Positions 22,707 through 34,240 of a DNA stretch of 64,000 nt are shown one piece after another. The notes beneath the pieces are model-generated. The model did not search any database. It worked only from the letters and a program-made list of their open reading frames with translations, and was not told the origin of the DNA. The stretch is taken from assembly GCF_027921745.1 (NCBI RefSeq), contig NC_079238.1, positions 4,588,001 to 4,652,000 on the forward strand, in the 5' to 3' direction. The stretch comes from Schizosaccharomyces osmophilus. Its lineage: Eukaryota; Ascomycota; Schizosaccharomycetes; Schizosaccharomycetales; Schizosaccharomycetaceae. The first letter of the stretch is position 1; each line of letters begins with the position of its first letter. A program made the translations under genes and the position numbers.

Positions 22707-23133
22707 TCAAGAATACGAAAATATAAAGAATATGTTGATTATGAATGATAATTACTTTTGGGGCTAATCCCTTTTTCTTTTCTATCAAGATTATTAATTT
22801 ACGAAAAAATACAAATTTGCTTCATTTCACGGGTAATTTCGTAACTTTCTCATTCAATGCAAATCACTCTGCTTGGATCATACTCACTTGAATTGTAATC
22901 CTAATGACTTTTACTTTTGTCCATCAACAACCCAAGTGCTCCTTTTTTTTAAAGCATTCGCATGCAACCACTTGTTTACTAACGTACTTGATTCTTTAGT
23001 CTGGTATTGGAAATAATGGTGTGGTACCATACACTCCTAATCATTTAACGAAGCCATGTAGTCGCGTTAAATGAATGTGAATGTGCGTGTACTGAAAGCA
23101 ACGAAGATTTGTAAAAATCCAACATTTACTAGA
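22707..23133. other. Intergenic folate synthetase-prefoldin 2
   Basis: A 427-base AT-rich tandem spacer with the prefoldin 2 promoter. Nothing else recognised. Confidence 0.6.
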
Positions 23134-23626
23134 ATGACCGAGCAGATTAGTCGACAACAATGTATGTTGAAAGGGAAAGAAGTGGATCTAACAAATAGAT
23201 TTACAAAACCAGTATAACGTGTACAAATCACAATTGCAACAGATCGCACAAAAGATTGTCGATTTGGAAACAGACGCTGATGAACACAAGTATGAAGACG
23301 CGCATTCATAGGTGTGCAAAACTAACTTGTTTTGATTAGACTGGTAAATGAAACCTTGAAGCCTTTGAATAAAGATCGCCGTTGCTTTCGTATGATTCAT
23401 GGCGTTTTGGTTGAGCAGACTGTAGAAACCGTTATGCCTGCATTACATACGAACCAGGAAGGAGTAAGTAAATAGGGACATGTAGTTTGCTTAGGGTTTT
23501 TATTAAATACTAACATATGGAAAGATTCGGAAAGCAATGGATGCCCTGCTCGAACAATATAAGGAACTTGAAACGGAGTTTACAAAGTTTCAAAAAGACA
23601 ACAAAATTCAAGTTGTTCGACAATAA
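23134..23626 (+). CDS. Prefoldin subunit 2 (beta type)
   Basis: Prefoldin co-chaperone subunit (Gim4/Pfd2 orthologue), spread over four exons so that no single long ORF marks it: 23134-23161, 23199-23289, 23340-23463 and 23525-23626, 114 residues. The joined product starts MTEQISRQQYLQNQYNVYKS and contains DADEHKLVNETLKPLNKDRR, the conserved RRCFRMIHGVLVEQTV turn and PALHTNQEGIRKAMDALLEQ, matching the beta-prefoldin hairpin and both coiled coils. The introns (37, 50, 61 nt) have GTATG/GTAAG donors and CTAAC branch sites. Every junction keeps frame. Confidence 0.9.
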
Positions 23627-23777
23627 AAGAAAAAAGTCCTACCCGCTGCATGAGATCTCGTTTCGCGGTTTGTCGGTTTAGCTCAGAGTTTTGTACATAG
23701 AGGTGATAAAGTAAAGAGAAAAGACACGATTATGTGAGGTTTTTGTTACGAAGTACAAAAAGACTAGGAAAGTAAGC

Positions 23778-24896
23778 TTAAAGTTCTTCCTCAGCGTCGG
23801 GAGGACTGCTTGTAAATTGTACGGACCCACCCACATTGACTTTTGCATCACTATTCAATTTCGTAGAGCTACTAGTACTGGTTCCGGTAGGTAACTGGGA
23901 ATTGGTGCTAGTGGCACGACCATGATTATCTGATCCTGTGGAAATACGGTAGCAAACGATGTTTTCGATAGGACTGTCATCTATGGGTTGGAAAGCTTTA
24001 TGCTTGCACAAAGCAGGAACATGGATCGTCATGAAATAAGAGCAACTAGACACTTCTTGATACTGAGTAAACTTTGGAGCTGAGTCGTCGCCATCACATT
24101 CGTATTTTAAAACAACAGTGCGTGGTTTATTTGTAACATCACAGATCGTGCCGTTGTAATAAGTACTTTGTAAATAGGCTTTTCCATCGTCAAACTTGAC
24201 CAGTAATTGCTCTTCCTGAGGCTTTTCGTTTCCTTCTTGGGAACGAGCCTTTCCCAAATAATATATGGGTTCTATAACGGGTGTTTTGAAGTCGGGGGAA
24301 ACATCCAAATGATACTGAATTGCAAACTGATTGTGAACATAGTCATATGTCCAGTATCCGCGTTTCTAATTGTTTGGTGTAAGCATAGAAGGTCAAGCAA
24401 GGTATCACCCAAACACAATGAGAAGCGATTCTCAAGTGTTGAAATGACACAATTGAAAAAAAGACAAGAAGAGTCCACTTTCTAGCAGGAATACTTACCT
24501 CCCTTATAATAACTTCGCTGAGGGAGTCTAACGCTTGGGATATTTGGTTCTTTATTTCATTCATGTCATGCATAGGCTGTTCTAGCGGTGACTTTGACTC
24601 TATAGTTGTGATATTGGGATAAACACAGAAATAATCATCGTCTCCCGTGCGAAGGCGCGTCCAGAGTTTGTCATTCAACAACCGACTCTTCAATTCTTCC
24701 ATTCTGGTTACATTAAGAGCTTCAGGACTCCATTCAAAGGAAAATTTTGGATAAGAAAACGCCTATTGAGAGCACTTAGTTAGAAAACAATGTCGTAAAT
24801 TTGTTTACAGCTACTTACATCTTTCCAATTGAAAATCGAAGCATATACCAAGGAAACAAAACATAAAAGAAACGTGTAAAAGGCCAGTTTTCTCAT
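23778..24896 (-). CDS. yos9: ER lectin Yos9 (OS-9 homologue)
   Basis: Lumenal mannose-binding lectin of the Hrd1 ERAD pathway. Exons: 24819-24896, 24499-24762 and 23778-24365, 309 residues. The signal peptide is MRKLAFYTFLLCFVSLVYA. The MRH domain starts in exon 3 with GYWTYDYVHNQFAIQYH (about 117-133). It continues with YYNGTICDVTNKPRTVVLKY, where the R and the E of the following YECDG fit the sugar-binding residues, and ends around SCSYFMTIHVPALC. The protein ends PDAEEEL, an ER-retention-like tail. The 133-nt second intron is long for this window. It is divergent from rna4, with 227 bases between the starts. Confidence 0.88.
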
Positions 24897-25123
24897 TCTT
24901 TCGACCCTCGCTTTCCTGCTGAATTGTCTACGAACTTGCTACATTGATACAGCATATCATAAGAAACGCAGGAGATATAGGGATCTACGTTCAAGCGTTA
25001 TAGTTGATTTTTCATAGTGGAAAGCACTTCTTTGTTAAGCTTTATAAAAACATAAGCTACCGAACTCCACCGCATAAATATACATACTTTGTTCGAAGAA
25101 ATAACAGAAAGAAGCAAAGTAGC

Positions 25124-26581
25124 ATGAGCACAAACAGTGGAGGCATACATTTGCAGGATTTGGGTATGTTTTATGGACAAGCATTGAGTGTTTACTTGTA
25201 GCTAACAATTAATGAAGAGACGAAGCAGGGACCCGAAGGAATTACACGATTCTCGAAAGAGCAAGCCGCGTATTATGCTGAAAAGGAGCGGGAAGAGCGT
25301 ATTCGAGCATTAAAAGTTCCCTATGAGGATGCACGCGTGCGCGAGCTTTTACGTGGATTCGGAGAACCGGTAACGTACTTTGCAGAAGATGCAGGATCGC
25401 GACGAGAACGACTACTGAATTGGATGCTTGAACGTTCTTACGAGGGCCAGGAAGATATTCTTATGGCTACCGTTCAAGGAGATGAGGAAGATGAAGATGA
25501 GGACCACGAAACGTATTCGGAAGGCAGCCAAGAATTGTTGGAGGCACGGCGAAAAATTGCTCTATACTCTTTGGAGAAGGCTAAATTGCGTTTGGAAAAA
25601 GAGCGAAAAGAATTTGAAGTCCCTGTTCCAGAAAAGATCCTCTCCGCTCGTTCCGCTGCTGATCATTTTCGCAAAGTAGATGCCATGGGTTCGCAGGTGG
25701 GTGGAGAACGACCCATGTCTATCATTCGTTTCTGTCAAGATGGTAATAAATTTGCTACTGGCAGTTGGAGTGGGCAGGTAAAGGTTTGGGACACCAAGGA
25801 CCTCTCTCAAGTACGGTTGTATCGAGGCCATACGGACAAGGTCTCGGGGTTAGACTGGCATCCTGGTTGTACAGCATGGGATGAAACATCAGAAAATGTT
25901 TGTTTGGCTACAGGAGCAGCGGACAATTCGGTTTGTTTATGGAATGGAAAACAATCTACGCCAATTTCACGGTTAGATGGGCATTTGGCTCGTGTACTTC
26001 GAGTCGCATTTCATCCAAGTGGTAATTATTTGGCTTCTGGCTCTTTTGATACAACATGGCGACTATGGGATGTTGCAACAGAGACTGAATTACTCATGCA
26101 GGAGGGGCATGCGGAAGGCATTTTCAGCGTTGCCTGGCAGCCCGATGGATCCCTTCTTAGTTCAGGTGGAATGGACGCCATAGGACGGGTATGGGATGTT
26201 CGATCTGGAAAGTCCGTTATGGTTTTGGATGACCACATTCGTCACATTGTTTCTATGGATTGGGCACCGAATGGATACCAACTGGCTACGGCGTCAGCAG
26301 ATGATACTGTAAAAGTATGGGACCTCCGTAAAGTTTCGCTTTCTCAAAGCATTCCGGCGCATTCTTCTCTTGTATCTGATGTTCGTTATGTGCAATCGGA
26401 AAATGCAGTGCTTTTGCTGTCTAGTGGATATGATGGATGTGTCAAAATTTGGAATCCAACCACAGGAGCTCTGGTAAAGAATTTAGTCGGCCACGAAGAA
26501 AAGGTGATGAGCGTGGACGGTCATGGGGACCGATTGTTATCGTCTGGTTTTGATCGAACCATTAAACTTTGGCATCCTTGA
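25124..26581 (+). CDS. rna4: U4/U6 snRNP protein Prp4 homologue (Rna4)
   Basis: WD40 protein of the U4/U6 di-snRNP (human PRPF4, 60K), needed for pre-mRNA splicing. Exons 25124-25163 and 25218-26581 give 467 residues. Only the second acceptor (AATGAAG) after the CTAAC branch keeps frame and yields GGIHLQDLETKQGPEG. The SFM/PRP4-like motif ALKVPYEDARVRELLRGFGE at about 65-85 is typical. The C-terminal two thirds form seven WD repeats, for example SVCLWNGK, ASGSFDTTWRLWDVATE, ASADDTVKVWDLRK and SSGFDRTIKLWHP at the end. The identification is firm. Confidence 0.93.
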
Positions 26582-27456
26582 GTGCATTTCTTGCTTGTAA
26601 ATTATGCCCATTGAAAGCTGTATGTATATGCTCGTTGATTCCCTCTTTTCTGTCAAATGTGAATGTATGTGAGCAATTGACCGTTTTTTTGTTTTTCTTT
26701 GGATTGGAATGGAATAGTTATTGTTATGAATTATAATGTACATAGTATAAATGAAACGTGCTACTTTTTTCTACAACGTTTTCAAGAATGATACAGAATA
26801 TTGTAGACACAATATTAGACAGAACGATACTAACAATATTAATAAGAATTCAGCTTTCATTATTAATTACGATTCGTAATAGAAGTTTAATCTTCAAGGT
26901 GTGAAGAAAGCAATAGAAAAAAGAAAAGGCATTTTTCATCGAGAGCTGCTTTCACAACACATAAAACAATAGCATAAAGAGCTTTGTAAGCACACACCTC
27001 GTAAGATTTTGTCTGCATAAGACTGTGTATATAGTGAAAAAAAAAATTCCCTTCTCAAGGAAAAATCACAACGCATAAAAGAAGGAAAGCATTGACGTTT
27101 CTTTAAAATTTCTTAGCGGAGCAAACAAATAACAAAATGCAATCAAACATTATATAGAATACAAAAGAACCAGCAATGAAAAAGAAAACAGTCATTAAAA
27201 ACAAGAGGGGAGATATGAATGCAAATCGAGATACACAAGGATCATGGTGATGTCTTGTGTCATGAATCCTGCACTAGCTACTGTGGACCGAAAGTTACCA
27301 CAAGATTTGAGGGAAAAAGGTCCATAACCCAGTATCGGTTTTCATCATAAAATCAAACAACGGTTGATGAAAAGAAATAGAAATTTTTACCAAAGAAAAC
27401 AAACCAAAAAAAGAACCATGAAAAATGGATGGACGATTTGTTTCATCCTATTTCAG
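26582..27456. other. Convergent intergenic rna4-isu1
   Basis: An 875-base AT-rich convergent spacer with purine-rich stretches (27050-27220). No ORF with coding character and no RNA gene recognised. Long 3' UTRs or a noncoding transcript are possible. Confidence 0.5.
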
Positions 27457-28047
27457 TTAGGCAGCACCGGCGGCTTGAGCAGGCTTTGCAGCTGCAACAT
27501 CGGCAGCGACCTCCTCCAAGCTCTTGGAGCGATAGTTCTTGACAGCGCTCTTGATGGCATCTTCAGCCAACATGGAGCAGTGCAACTTTACGGGAGGCAA
27601 GCTCAATTCCCTGGCGATTTGAGTGTTTTTGATTTTGGAAGCTTCTTCCAAGGTCAAACCCTTAACCATAGTAGTGACATAAGAGGAAGAAGCAATGGCA
27701 CTACCACAGCCAAAAGTCTTGAACTTGACATCTTCAATGACACCTTCCTTGTTGACACGAATTGCAAGGCGCATCACATCACCACAAGCAGGAGCACCGA
27801 CCAAACCGACACCGACGTCAGCATCACCTTTGGGAAGGTTACCAACGTTTCTAGGGTTGTTGTAGTGGTCTATAACATTCTTGTGGTACATACGACGGGG
27901 AGCAGAGGCAAGAACGTTAGAAGTGCGGCCATTCATGTTGGCAAGGCGAAGACTAGATAAGGAAGAGCTGGCGGCACCGATGCCAGCAAAACGCTGAGAA
28001 ACCATAGGGGCAACGCGGCCAATACTTTGTACACTGCGAGAAAACAT
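27457..28047 (-). CDS. isu1: Mitochondrial iron-sulfur cluster scaffold Isu1
   Basis: Scaffold on which Nfs1, frataxin and ferredoxin build Fe-S clusters before hand-off by the Hsp70/J-protein pair. 196 residues from the ATG at 28047; the frame is open for 33 more codons upstream, but MFSRSVQSIGRVAP is the usual start and a good mitochondrial presequence. The IscU core begins YHKNVIDHYNNPRNVGN. Ligand residues Cys88 (GAPACGD, with Asp90), Cys114 (FGCGSA) and Cys157 (LHCS) are all present, as is the LPPVK chaperone-binding motif at 150-154. The Ala-rich tail is short. Codon use is strongly biased, as expected for a well-expressed gene. Confidence 0.96.
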   Translation of the reverse strand: MFSRSVQSIGRVAPMVSQRFAGIGAASSSLSSLRLANMNGRTSNVLASAPRRMYHKNVIDHYNNPRNVGNLPKGDADVGVGLVGAPACGDVMRLAIRVNKEGVIEDVKFKTFGCGSAIASSSYVTTMVKGLTLEEASKIKNTQIARELSLPPVKLHCSMLAEDAIKSAVKNYRSKSLEEVAADVAAAKPAQAAGAA

Positions 28048-29636
28048 ATTTCTGTTTATGTTTCCGAACGGAATTCGAATCTGAATAGAAAAAGGAAACT
28101 TATTTTCTCGGAAAACTATAGAGTTCAAACGAGAAAAGAAATGCAAAAGAATAATACAAGACAGATTTGTCTCTCTGTAATCCTTTAATTTATGAAAGAG
28201 TAGGGACTTTTAGAATCGTTTTTTTTTTAATCCTCTGTTTGGCAAACGACAAAACAGGTTCACCGTCTGATATATTTATCAGATGGGTAATTACCGATGG
28301 CGTTCCGTTTCACTATTCTGTGGATTGCCACGTCATAACAATCAAAGTGTCGCTCAATCAGATGGGTGGCAGGAAGGACGAGAAGCTCCAAGAAAAACAA
28401 AGGGCAAATCAACGCCGTAAGAGTCAGCGGCCTTGTATTGCCACTGATATACAAGCCAAAGAGAAATGCTGCCGTCTGTGTTGTGTGATGAAACGCAGGG
28501 TTCCGTGAAAACGAAACGAAAAGCAAAGGAAACACTCCAAATGGGTAGGAAACAGGATTACCAGCTTGGTAGTTTGCTTTCGTAAGCCTTTGAAAAGATT
28601 CGCTAACTTTTTTAACCTGGACCCTTTCGATCTGATAGATGGATTTGGCGCAAACGACACTGTGACTGCGTTTTTGGGCTGGCGTGGAAAATGACAGAGA
28701 AGCAGAAACAAAGAGTTGCGAGAGAGGAGAGAAAAAGGGCTCTAGACGCTTGCGTGCGCCATAGTGACAATGTTTTGGTTAGTGAAATGGGAATTGGAAT
28801 AGGAAGTGTGGTTTGGAAGGAGAGGAAGGGATGGCAGCGTTGATGATATGTGATATGTGATTTGAGAGAGATGAGAGTAAAGGGGAATTTTTGAGGTTCG
28901 TCTTTATAGAAAGAAATCCCTAGTAGACAGGTGGGTAGATAGGTAGTTAAAAAGAAAATAAACATGTCCGGAATCAATGCATAGTTTCGTAAGATGGGTT
29001 ATTTTGTCTCGCTTCTTATGAGCTTAATAGGAATGAACCATTTCAACAAGATTAGACAAGCTTGAACAAGCTTGCGAAACGTTGTTAAATGAATAAAACA
29101 GTGTCGAATTGGAAAAGAGTCTTTGTCTATATTCATGTAGTCATCTAGTCGTCCATGACTTGCTTACCGACTTGGCTAGAGAAATCCTTTGGTAGACACA
29201 AATGTATCTTACATCGTTCGTTCGTTTGAAACACACTTCTTTAACCTTTCTTTAGGGACATTTCTTTTATTTGGAAAGCGTTTCATTTCATTTCTTTTCA
29301 ATCCTTACATTTCTCTCTTTCTCTCTTTCTCTCTCTCTCTCTCGATTCCTCAAAGTACAATGTTACCTATCATTCTTTCGTCAGTCCTAGGTCAGTTCCA
29401 CGATCCACTGGGTATCAAAACAAAACAAAAAAGTCGTAGATTGGATTGCTTTTTTTTCTCTTTTATTAGTAATTAGCAAAGCAAATCGCACGTACGTTTT
29501 GATTGCACTTTTTGACTAGGATTCTACGGAAAGCCAGGATTGAGCCATTGATTTTCCACGGAAACCAACAGGAACCGAATCGTATGGTGTGTCTGTCGTT
29601 TTGGTATGGAACGTCTTGCTAATCCAAGTAGACAGT
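28048..29636. other. Divergent intergenic isu1 / uridine kinase
   Basis: A 1.59 kb divergent spacer, long for this genome. It contains a pyrimidine (CT) tract at 29308-29343 and a CCAAT/ATTGG core only far upstream of isu1 (near 28794). ORFs at 28167-28508 (+) and 28612-28977 (-) lack coding character. It probably holds both promoters and leaders. Confidence 0.5.
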
Positions 29637-30371
29637 ATGAATTTGGCACAAGGAGTAGATTCTACGGACGCTGTTTTTCAACGCGCTATAGAGCTTCTTC
29701 AGCATCAACCACGAGTCTTGATCGGGTTGGCTGGCGGACCAGGATCTGGAAAAACAACTCTGACTTCGAAATTAATAAACGAATGGAACAAGCGACTCGG
29801 AAGCGAAATGGTGAAAATGATTCCCATGGTAAAGAACAACTTTTTTTTGTGTGTTTGAAACGTACATCCATGTTAACAAGCTTTGCAGGACGGATTTCAT
29901 TACACATTGGAAGAACTCGAAAAAATGGATAACCCAGTAGAAGCGAAAGCGCGACGCGGTGCTGAATGGACCTTTGATGCGCGACTCTACGCGTCTCTCG
30001 TCGCGTTGGTAAAGAAAGTGACGGACTGCGAATTGTTTGCCCCTTCCTTTGACCATTCCGTTGGTGCTCCTATTCCAAACGATATCCACATTCTTCCAAA
30101 ACACCGGATTATCGTCTTTGAAGGAAACTACCTGCTTCTCAACAAGCACCCATGGTCCCTAGCCGCCAACCTATACGACATCAAGGCTTTTCTAGCCATT
30201 GATTTTCCTACTGCGCGAAACCGTGTGATCCAACGACATTTGCAAGCTGGCATTTGTCAAACAGACGCAGATTCCGCTGCACGTACTGATGCCAATGACA
30301 TGGTGAATTTGGACTTTATTCAACATAATCTTTTGGTGCCTGATTTTATTCTCCATCAAGTAGATTTATAG
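29637..30371 (+). CDS. Uridine-kinase-like P-loop kinase
   Basis: Small-molecule kinase of the uridine/pantothenate kinase family (related to yeast Yfh7 and bacterial fructose-kinase-like frcK). Exons 29637-29828 and 29889-30371 give 224 residues. Walker A is LAGGPGSGKT at 31-40. The exon junction gives IPMDGFHY, where the family's catalytic DGFHY/DGYH motif sits. RRGAEWTFDA follows (about 85), then HRIIVFEGNYLLLN and the lid ARNRVIQRHLQAG. The 60-nt intron ends GCTTTGCAG. I chose the ATG at 29637 because upstream codons are non-conserved. The true substrate is not decidable from sequence. Confidence 0.87.
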
Positions 30372-31118
30372 TGTCTTTATTTTTTTTATATAAATCTTTT
30401 GCTGACTGACATGCTAATTCAAATGCCCTCTCTTTGTCTCTCTCAAACACGTTCTTTGCTCGCCCTGGTTAAAACAGTGGGCAATCATAAAACAATTGTT
30501 TTTCTATCCTACTCTATTCAATTTTCAAACCCTTCTTTGACCTTTTTTCATTATTTATTTATTTTTTTTTTTTTTTTTTTCTTTCAAACGAGCTATTCTA
30601 ACAATTCCTTCTCTGCTAAATGAAATCCCAAAGCCTTCTTCTTTGGCTCTCGTCTACCGATTATTGTCTCTACCAAAACACACATTAAATCTACTCGTCC
30701 CATTGTCTCCTAAAACTCTTTGGAAAGGTAATTCCTCAACTGACATCATGATCATCTAAAACAAAACCTGGGACTTGGAAAAAAAAAAAATCCCGCTTAA
30801 ATCGATAAAACAAGGATCTATGACGAAACCCCAACGCAGCTTCAAGCTTTCCATTCTTGCAATGATCGCTATCTGAAGAGATTTCCCTTTTGGCTCAAAT
30901 TCGCCATCGTTATGTGTCTACTGATGCCCTTTCATCACCTCGCTTCGGGGGCTCATCTCTTATAAGTTATAGGAACATTTTATTCGGTTTGTACGATCCA
31001 GTTATAGACTGCATCCCGTCCATCACCGGCTTAGATTTTCATCTACATCGGGGCTGATCCATCCTGCTTGTTTACACATCCAATCCCACCCATTCTCAGT
31101 CCACACACTTTCTGCTTC

Positions 31119-31170
<52 letters not shown>

Positions 31171-31720
31171 TACACACACACATACATACATACACATACA
31201 CAGATACAGATACAGATACAGAGACAGAGACAGAGACAGACTTTCTCTCTCTCTCAATTCCAACTGTGGCTTGTCTCAATTCACAGTGACAGCATCCCCC
31301 CAAAGTCCTGTTTGTCTCGTTTGTGATGACCAAAGAGGGTGGACGCACTTAGAGTCATCGGTTCCGCTCCTTCCCTTCCCCACCCATATTTACATACTTA
31401 AATACTTACATATATATATATGTATTTGTATACGAGATTTACCAAAAGCATTTTGTAATATCTGTAGATCCTTAATATAATAACGACTTGGGTTATTACT
31501 TTAAGGTGGTTGAAGACTCGGATGCCATACCCTTCCTCGATTAGCGACGAAAACAGAAGATCGACTTGCAAATTGCATGCCGTTTCTCCTCCAACAACAC
31601 ATACGACTGAGGACGAGAAATTGAGGTGAAGCCTGTTCGATCGTGTTGATCTGTTCAGACCATTTGCCTACCGAAAAATTGCTTTGCGCAACCAAATTTA
31701 CTGGTAGTCGTTGGTTTGAT
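30372..31720. other. Intergenic uridine kinase-reg1, low-complexity rich
   Basis: 1.35 kb with a T tract at 30562-30580, an AC microsatellite with related repeats (31122-31242) and pyrimidine-rich stretches. The reg1 frame is open upstream to 31643 without ATG. Probably the reg1 promoter and a long leader; no other gene seen. Confidence 0.55.
31122..31242. repeat. (AC)n microsatellite with ACAGAT/ACAGAG tail
   Basis: About 22 AC units, then ACAT-type interruptions, then tandem ACAGAT and ACAGAG hexamers up to about 31242. It creates spurious ORFs on both strands (Thr-His runs and Cys-Val runs). It lies about 480 bases upstream of reg1. Confidence 0.97.
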
Positions 31721-34240
31721 ATGACAGCGAAACCAGATGCTAAAGTCGGTCGATTGTCAAACGAAGATTTCTCCAAAAACAGTCATTCGCATCTCAATTC
31801 ATTTCCTTCCCATCAATCACATTGTCCTCCCATGATGCTCGAAACGCATGGCCCTAGTTCCTTGCCTCCGTCATCCCCGTCCTCCTCCTCCTCCTCTTCG
31901 TTTAGAAAGCCACAAAGGAAACCGCGAAGTCAATCTCTTGTTTCTTCGCCCAGCGGTTCTGCAAAAGAGAAAACGCCAATGTATACACCGGAGCATATTC
32001 AAGACCTGTCGGCCGTTTTGAATGCTTCGGATCGTGCAGTCCCCCAATTGTCTGTGGCTCCTCCTCCTGAAACAGCCCAAAATTTGCATCAAGATTCGTT
32101 CATTGCTTACCCCCAAGACTCTTCTCATGCTTTGGCAAACAACCAGGATCAATCGATCTTTTCTTCTTTTTCTTCTTCTTCTTCTTCCCCAAAAAAATCA
32201 CATCCTTTTGTTAATTCGGAATCACATATTGATGCCCCCGCATCCCATTCAGCTCTTCTTTCCGATGAAAAAGATAATAATGCTGTTCTTAACGAGGCTT
32301 CCATCTCCCACGAGTCCCCTCATCCTTCTTTCCCTACACAGCATCATCATCATCCTCATCAACAATCTCACGAGTCAAATTTTTCATTGCCCATCACTAT
32401 CGACCACAAAACCCACCCTGACATTGACAATGACCAAATATTCGTATCTTCGAGTTGCCCCACTCAGCACGGATTCCCTTCACATTCTCGAGACTCCTTC
32501 AAAGACATCCAGCCCGATCCTGATCTAGCTTCCTTACCCAGAATTCAGCTCATGCTCCTTGGAGCCGACGACAGCGAAATCAAGAAAAACGCCCTTACTC
32601 AAGTTGATTATCTCTCTCATGATTGGAATGAGACCGACATTTGGGCTAGTTGGCGTGAAATCACGAAATCAAAAGATAGTTACGAGAATGGCTTGCGTTT
32701 AGAAAACGCTTCTTGGCGTTCTTGGATCAAATATAAATATCATCTTCCTACCATCTCTCCCGAAACCTTGAACTGGCTTAAAGAATGCGATGTAACTTGG
32801 CTCTATGGCCCGTTACTCCATGCTTCGATGCCTTCTGTTCATCATTCACAAATGTTAAAGCAAAAACACCGCCATGCTAACGACTCCAACCAAAATCTTG
32901 ATGTGAGTGGACAGCACGAGTCTGGTAGTGAACGCAGCTCTCAAAGTTCTATAAGCAAAAAGCCAATTTTAAAACGGCGTTCTCCTCAAGAGGTCTTACT
33001 TTCCGGTCGAGATGTTACACCTCGTCTTCAGGCGTCTCGTTTGGACAGCTACTTGCGTTATCCCTCCAACGATGCAGCTCTGAATTCAAACACCTATGGC
33101 CTTCGACCTCCCATCTTCGGACAATCCCATTCTTCCCAACCTTCTCGTCGAATCCATTTTAATGATAAAGTCCAACAATGTATCGCTGTCGATGTTGACC
33201 ACTCCGTCTCTGGAGGTTCCAGTGCCACTGATTTAGACGACTATGCAGCATCCGAAGAGACAAAAAAGTCAGATGAGGGCTCAAATGAGGTATTATCGGA
33301 TGGTTCTCGAGCCTCGCAATCAAACAACTCGCGTTGTATAGCCGAGTTACCAGACTCGACGTTGAAAGCATCGATCGAAGATCAAATCCATTGCCCAGAG
33401 AATAAGGATCTTTTTGGTCGTGATGGTAGAAGCCGTTTTCCCAGAGTTCCAGAGTACTATGGTGAAAATGACTTTGAGGAAGATGAAGTATATCGCGAAG
33501 ATCGCCATTATGGAGGTTTTAAAGATTATGATCACAACATCATTGATGATGGTGATGGTTATCATTCCGACGAAGATACATTCACCGTTGAGGATGTAAA
33601 CAACTATCACGGTGAGCAAAGTGATGATTCTAGCAATGATGAATCTCAGTTCTTAGAGTATGCCAACGATAAGGATAGTCTTGATGAAGAAGAATTAAGT
33701 GAAAGTCCTCCAGATCATGAATCTATGCCTTCAAGTCCATATTCTGTTTTCTCACGTACGCCTTCCGATGCGGGATCAATTGGAAACAGAAGTATTTATT
33801 CTCCTTACCTGCATTCTCCCAATGAGTCGAACGTTTCGCGTTCGGTTGATGGAAGAGCTGCTGATGAACCTTGCTTTGACATGAACGGCATGATGTCAAG
33901 CAAAAACCCGGCTCATGAAAAAACTGCTAACAAAACAAACTCGTCTCCCTTGGCTTCGTTCTCACAGCAAATTAGTACTGCCGCACCTACGACTGCTGAA
34001 AATCTGCAGACAGTTTCGCTCGGACCGTCTTCCATGGAACCTGAAGAAAATGATTCAGATATACTTGATGGAGTGCATACACCTAAAGTACCTAGTATTC
34101 AAGGGCAATATTCGCAAGTGCAGTCTTCGGATGATGGAAATAGAAGAAGCAAACAGCAGAAGGACTCAGGCTCGAATGCGGATCCTGCGAACAGGTTGGT
34201 TGGCATGTTGCAAAATAAACTGAAGTCGTGGAACGAGTAG
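31721..34240 (+). CDS. reg1: Protein phosphatase 1 regulatory subunit Reg1
   Basis: Targeting subunit of PP1, involved in glucose repression by analogy with budding yeast Reg1. 839 residues from the first ATG of the frame (31721), single exon. The protein is mostly disordered: polySer near residue 50, and SSFSSSSSSPKK, HHHHPHQ and acidic stretches. The one folded-looking block, about 270-370, is the Reg1/DUF1752 region, with LTQVDYLSHDWNETDIWASW and WRSWIKYKY. A PP1-docking RVxF-like motif lies at about 475 in SRRIHFNDKVQQCIAVD, exactly where Reg1 proteins carry it. The SSSF and DE-rich tracts make it length-variable. The C-terminus is NKLKSWNE. Confidence 0.9.
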   Translation: MTAKPDAKVGRLSNEDFSKNSHSHLNSFPSHQSHCPPMMLETHGPSSLPPSSPSSSSSSSFRKPQRKPRSQSLVSSPSGSAKEKTPMYTPEHIQDLSAVLNASDRAVPQLSVAPPPETAQNLHQDSFIAYPQDSSHALANNQDQSIFSSFSSSSSSPKKSHPFVNSESHIDAPASHSALLSDEKDNNAVLNEASISHESPHPSFPTQHHHHPHQQSHESNFSLPITIDHKTHPDIDNDQIFVSSSCPTQHGFPSHSRDSFKDIQPDPDLASLPRIQLMLLGADDSEIKKNALTQVDYLSHDWNETDIWASWREITKSKDSYENGLRLENASWRSWIKYKYHLPTISPETLNWLKECDVTWLYGPLLHASMPSVHHSQMLKQKHRHANDSNQNLDVSGQHESGSERSSQSSISKKPILKRRSPQEVLLSGRDVTPRLQASRLDSYLRYPSNDAALNSNTYGLRPPIFGQSHSSQPSRRIHFNDKVQQCIAVDVDHSVSGGSSATDLDDYAASEETKKSDEGSNEVLSDGSRASQSNNSRCIAELPDSTLKASIEDQIHCPENKDLFGRDGRSRFPRVPEYYGENDFEEDEVYREDRHYGGFKDYDHNIIDDGDGYHSDEDTFTVEDVNNYHGEQSDDSSNDESQFLEYANDKDSLDEEELSESPPDHESMPSSPYSVFSRTPSDAGSIGNRSIYSPYLHSPNESNVSRSVDGRAADEPCFDMNGMMSSKNPAHEKTANKTNSSPLASFSQQISTAAPTTAENLQTVSLGPSSMEPEENDSDILDGVHTPKVPSIQGQYSQVQSSDDGNRRSKQQKDSGSNADPANRLVGMLQNKLKSWNE

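Noticed and set aside
28167-28977. ORFs of 113 and 121 codons between isu1 and the kinase gene
   Set aside because: One starts at a non-ATG codon, both have poor codon use and no recognisable family.
31043-31348. ORFs with Thr-His and Cys-Val runs on both strands
   Set aside because: Produced by the AC microsatellite; no sequence outside the repeat looks coding.
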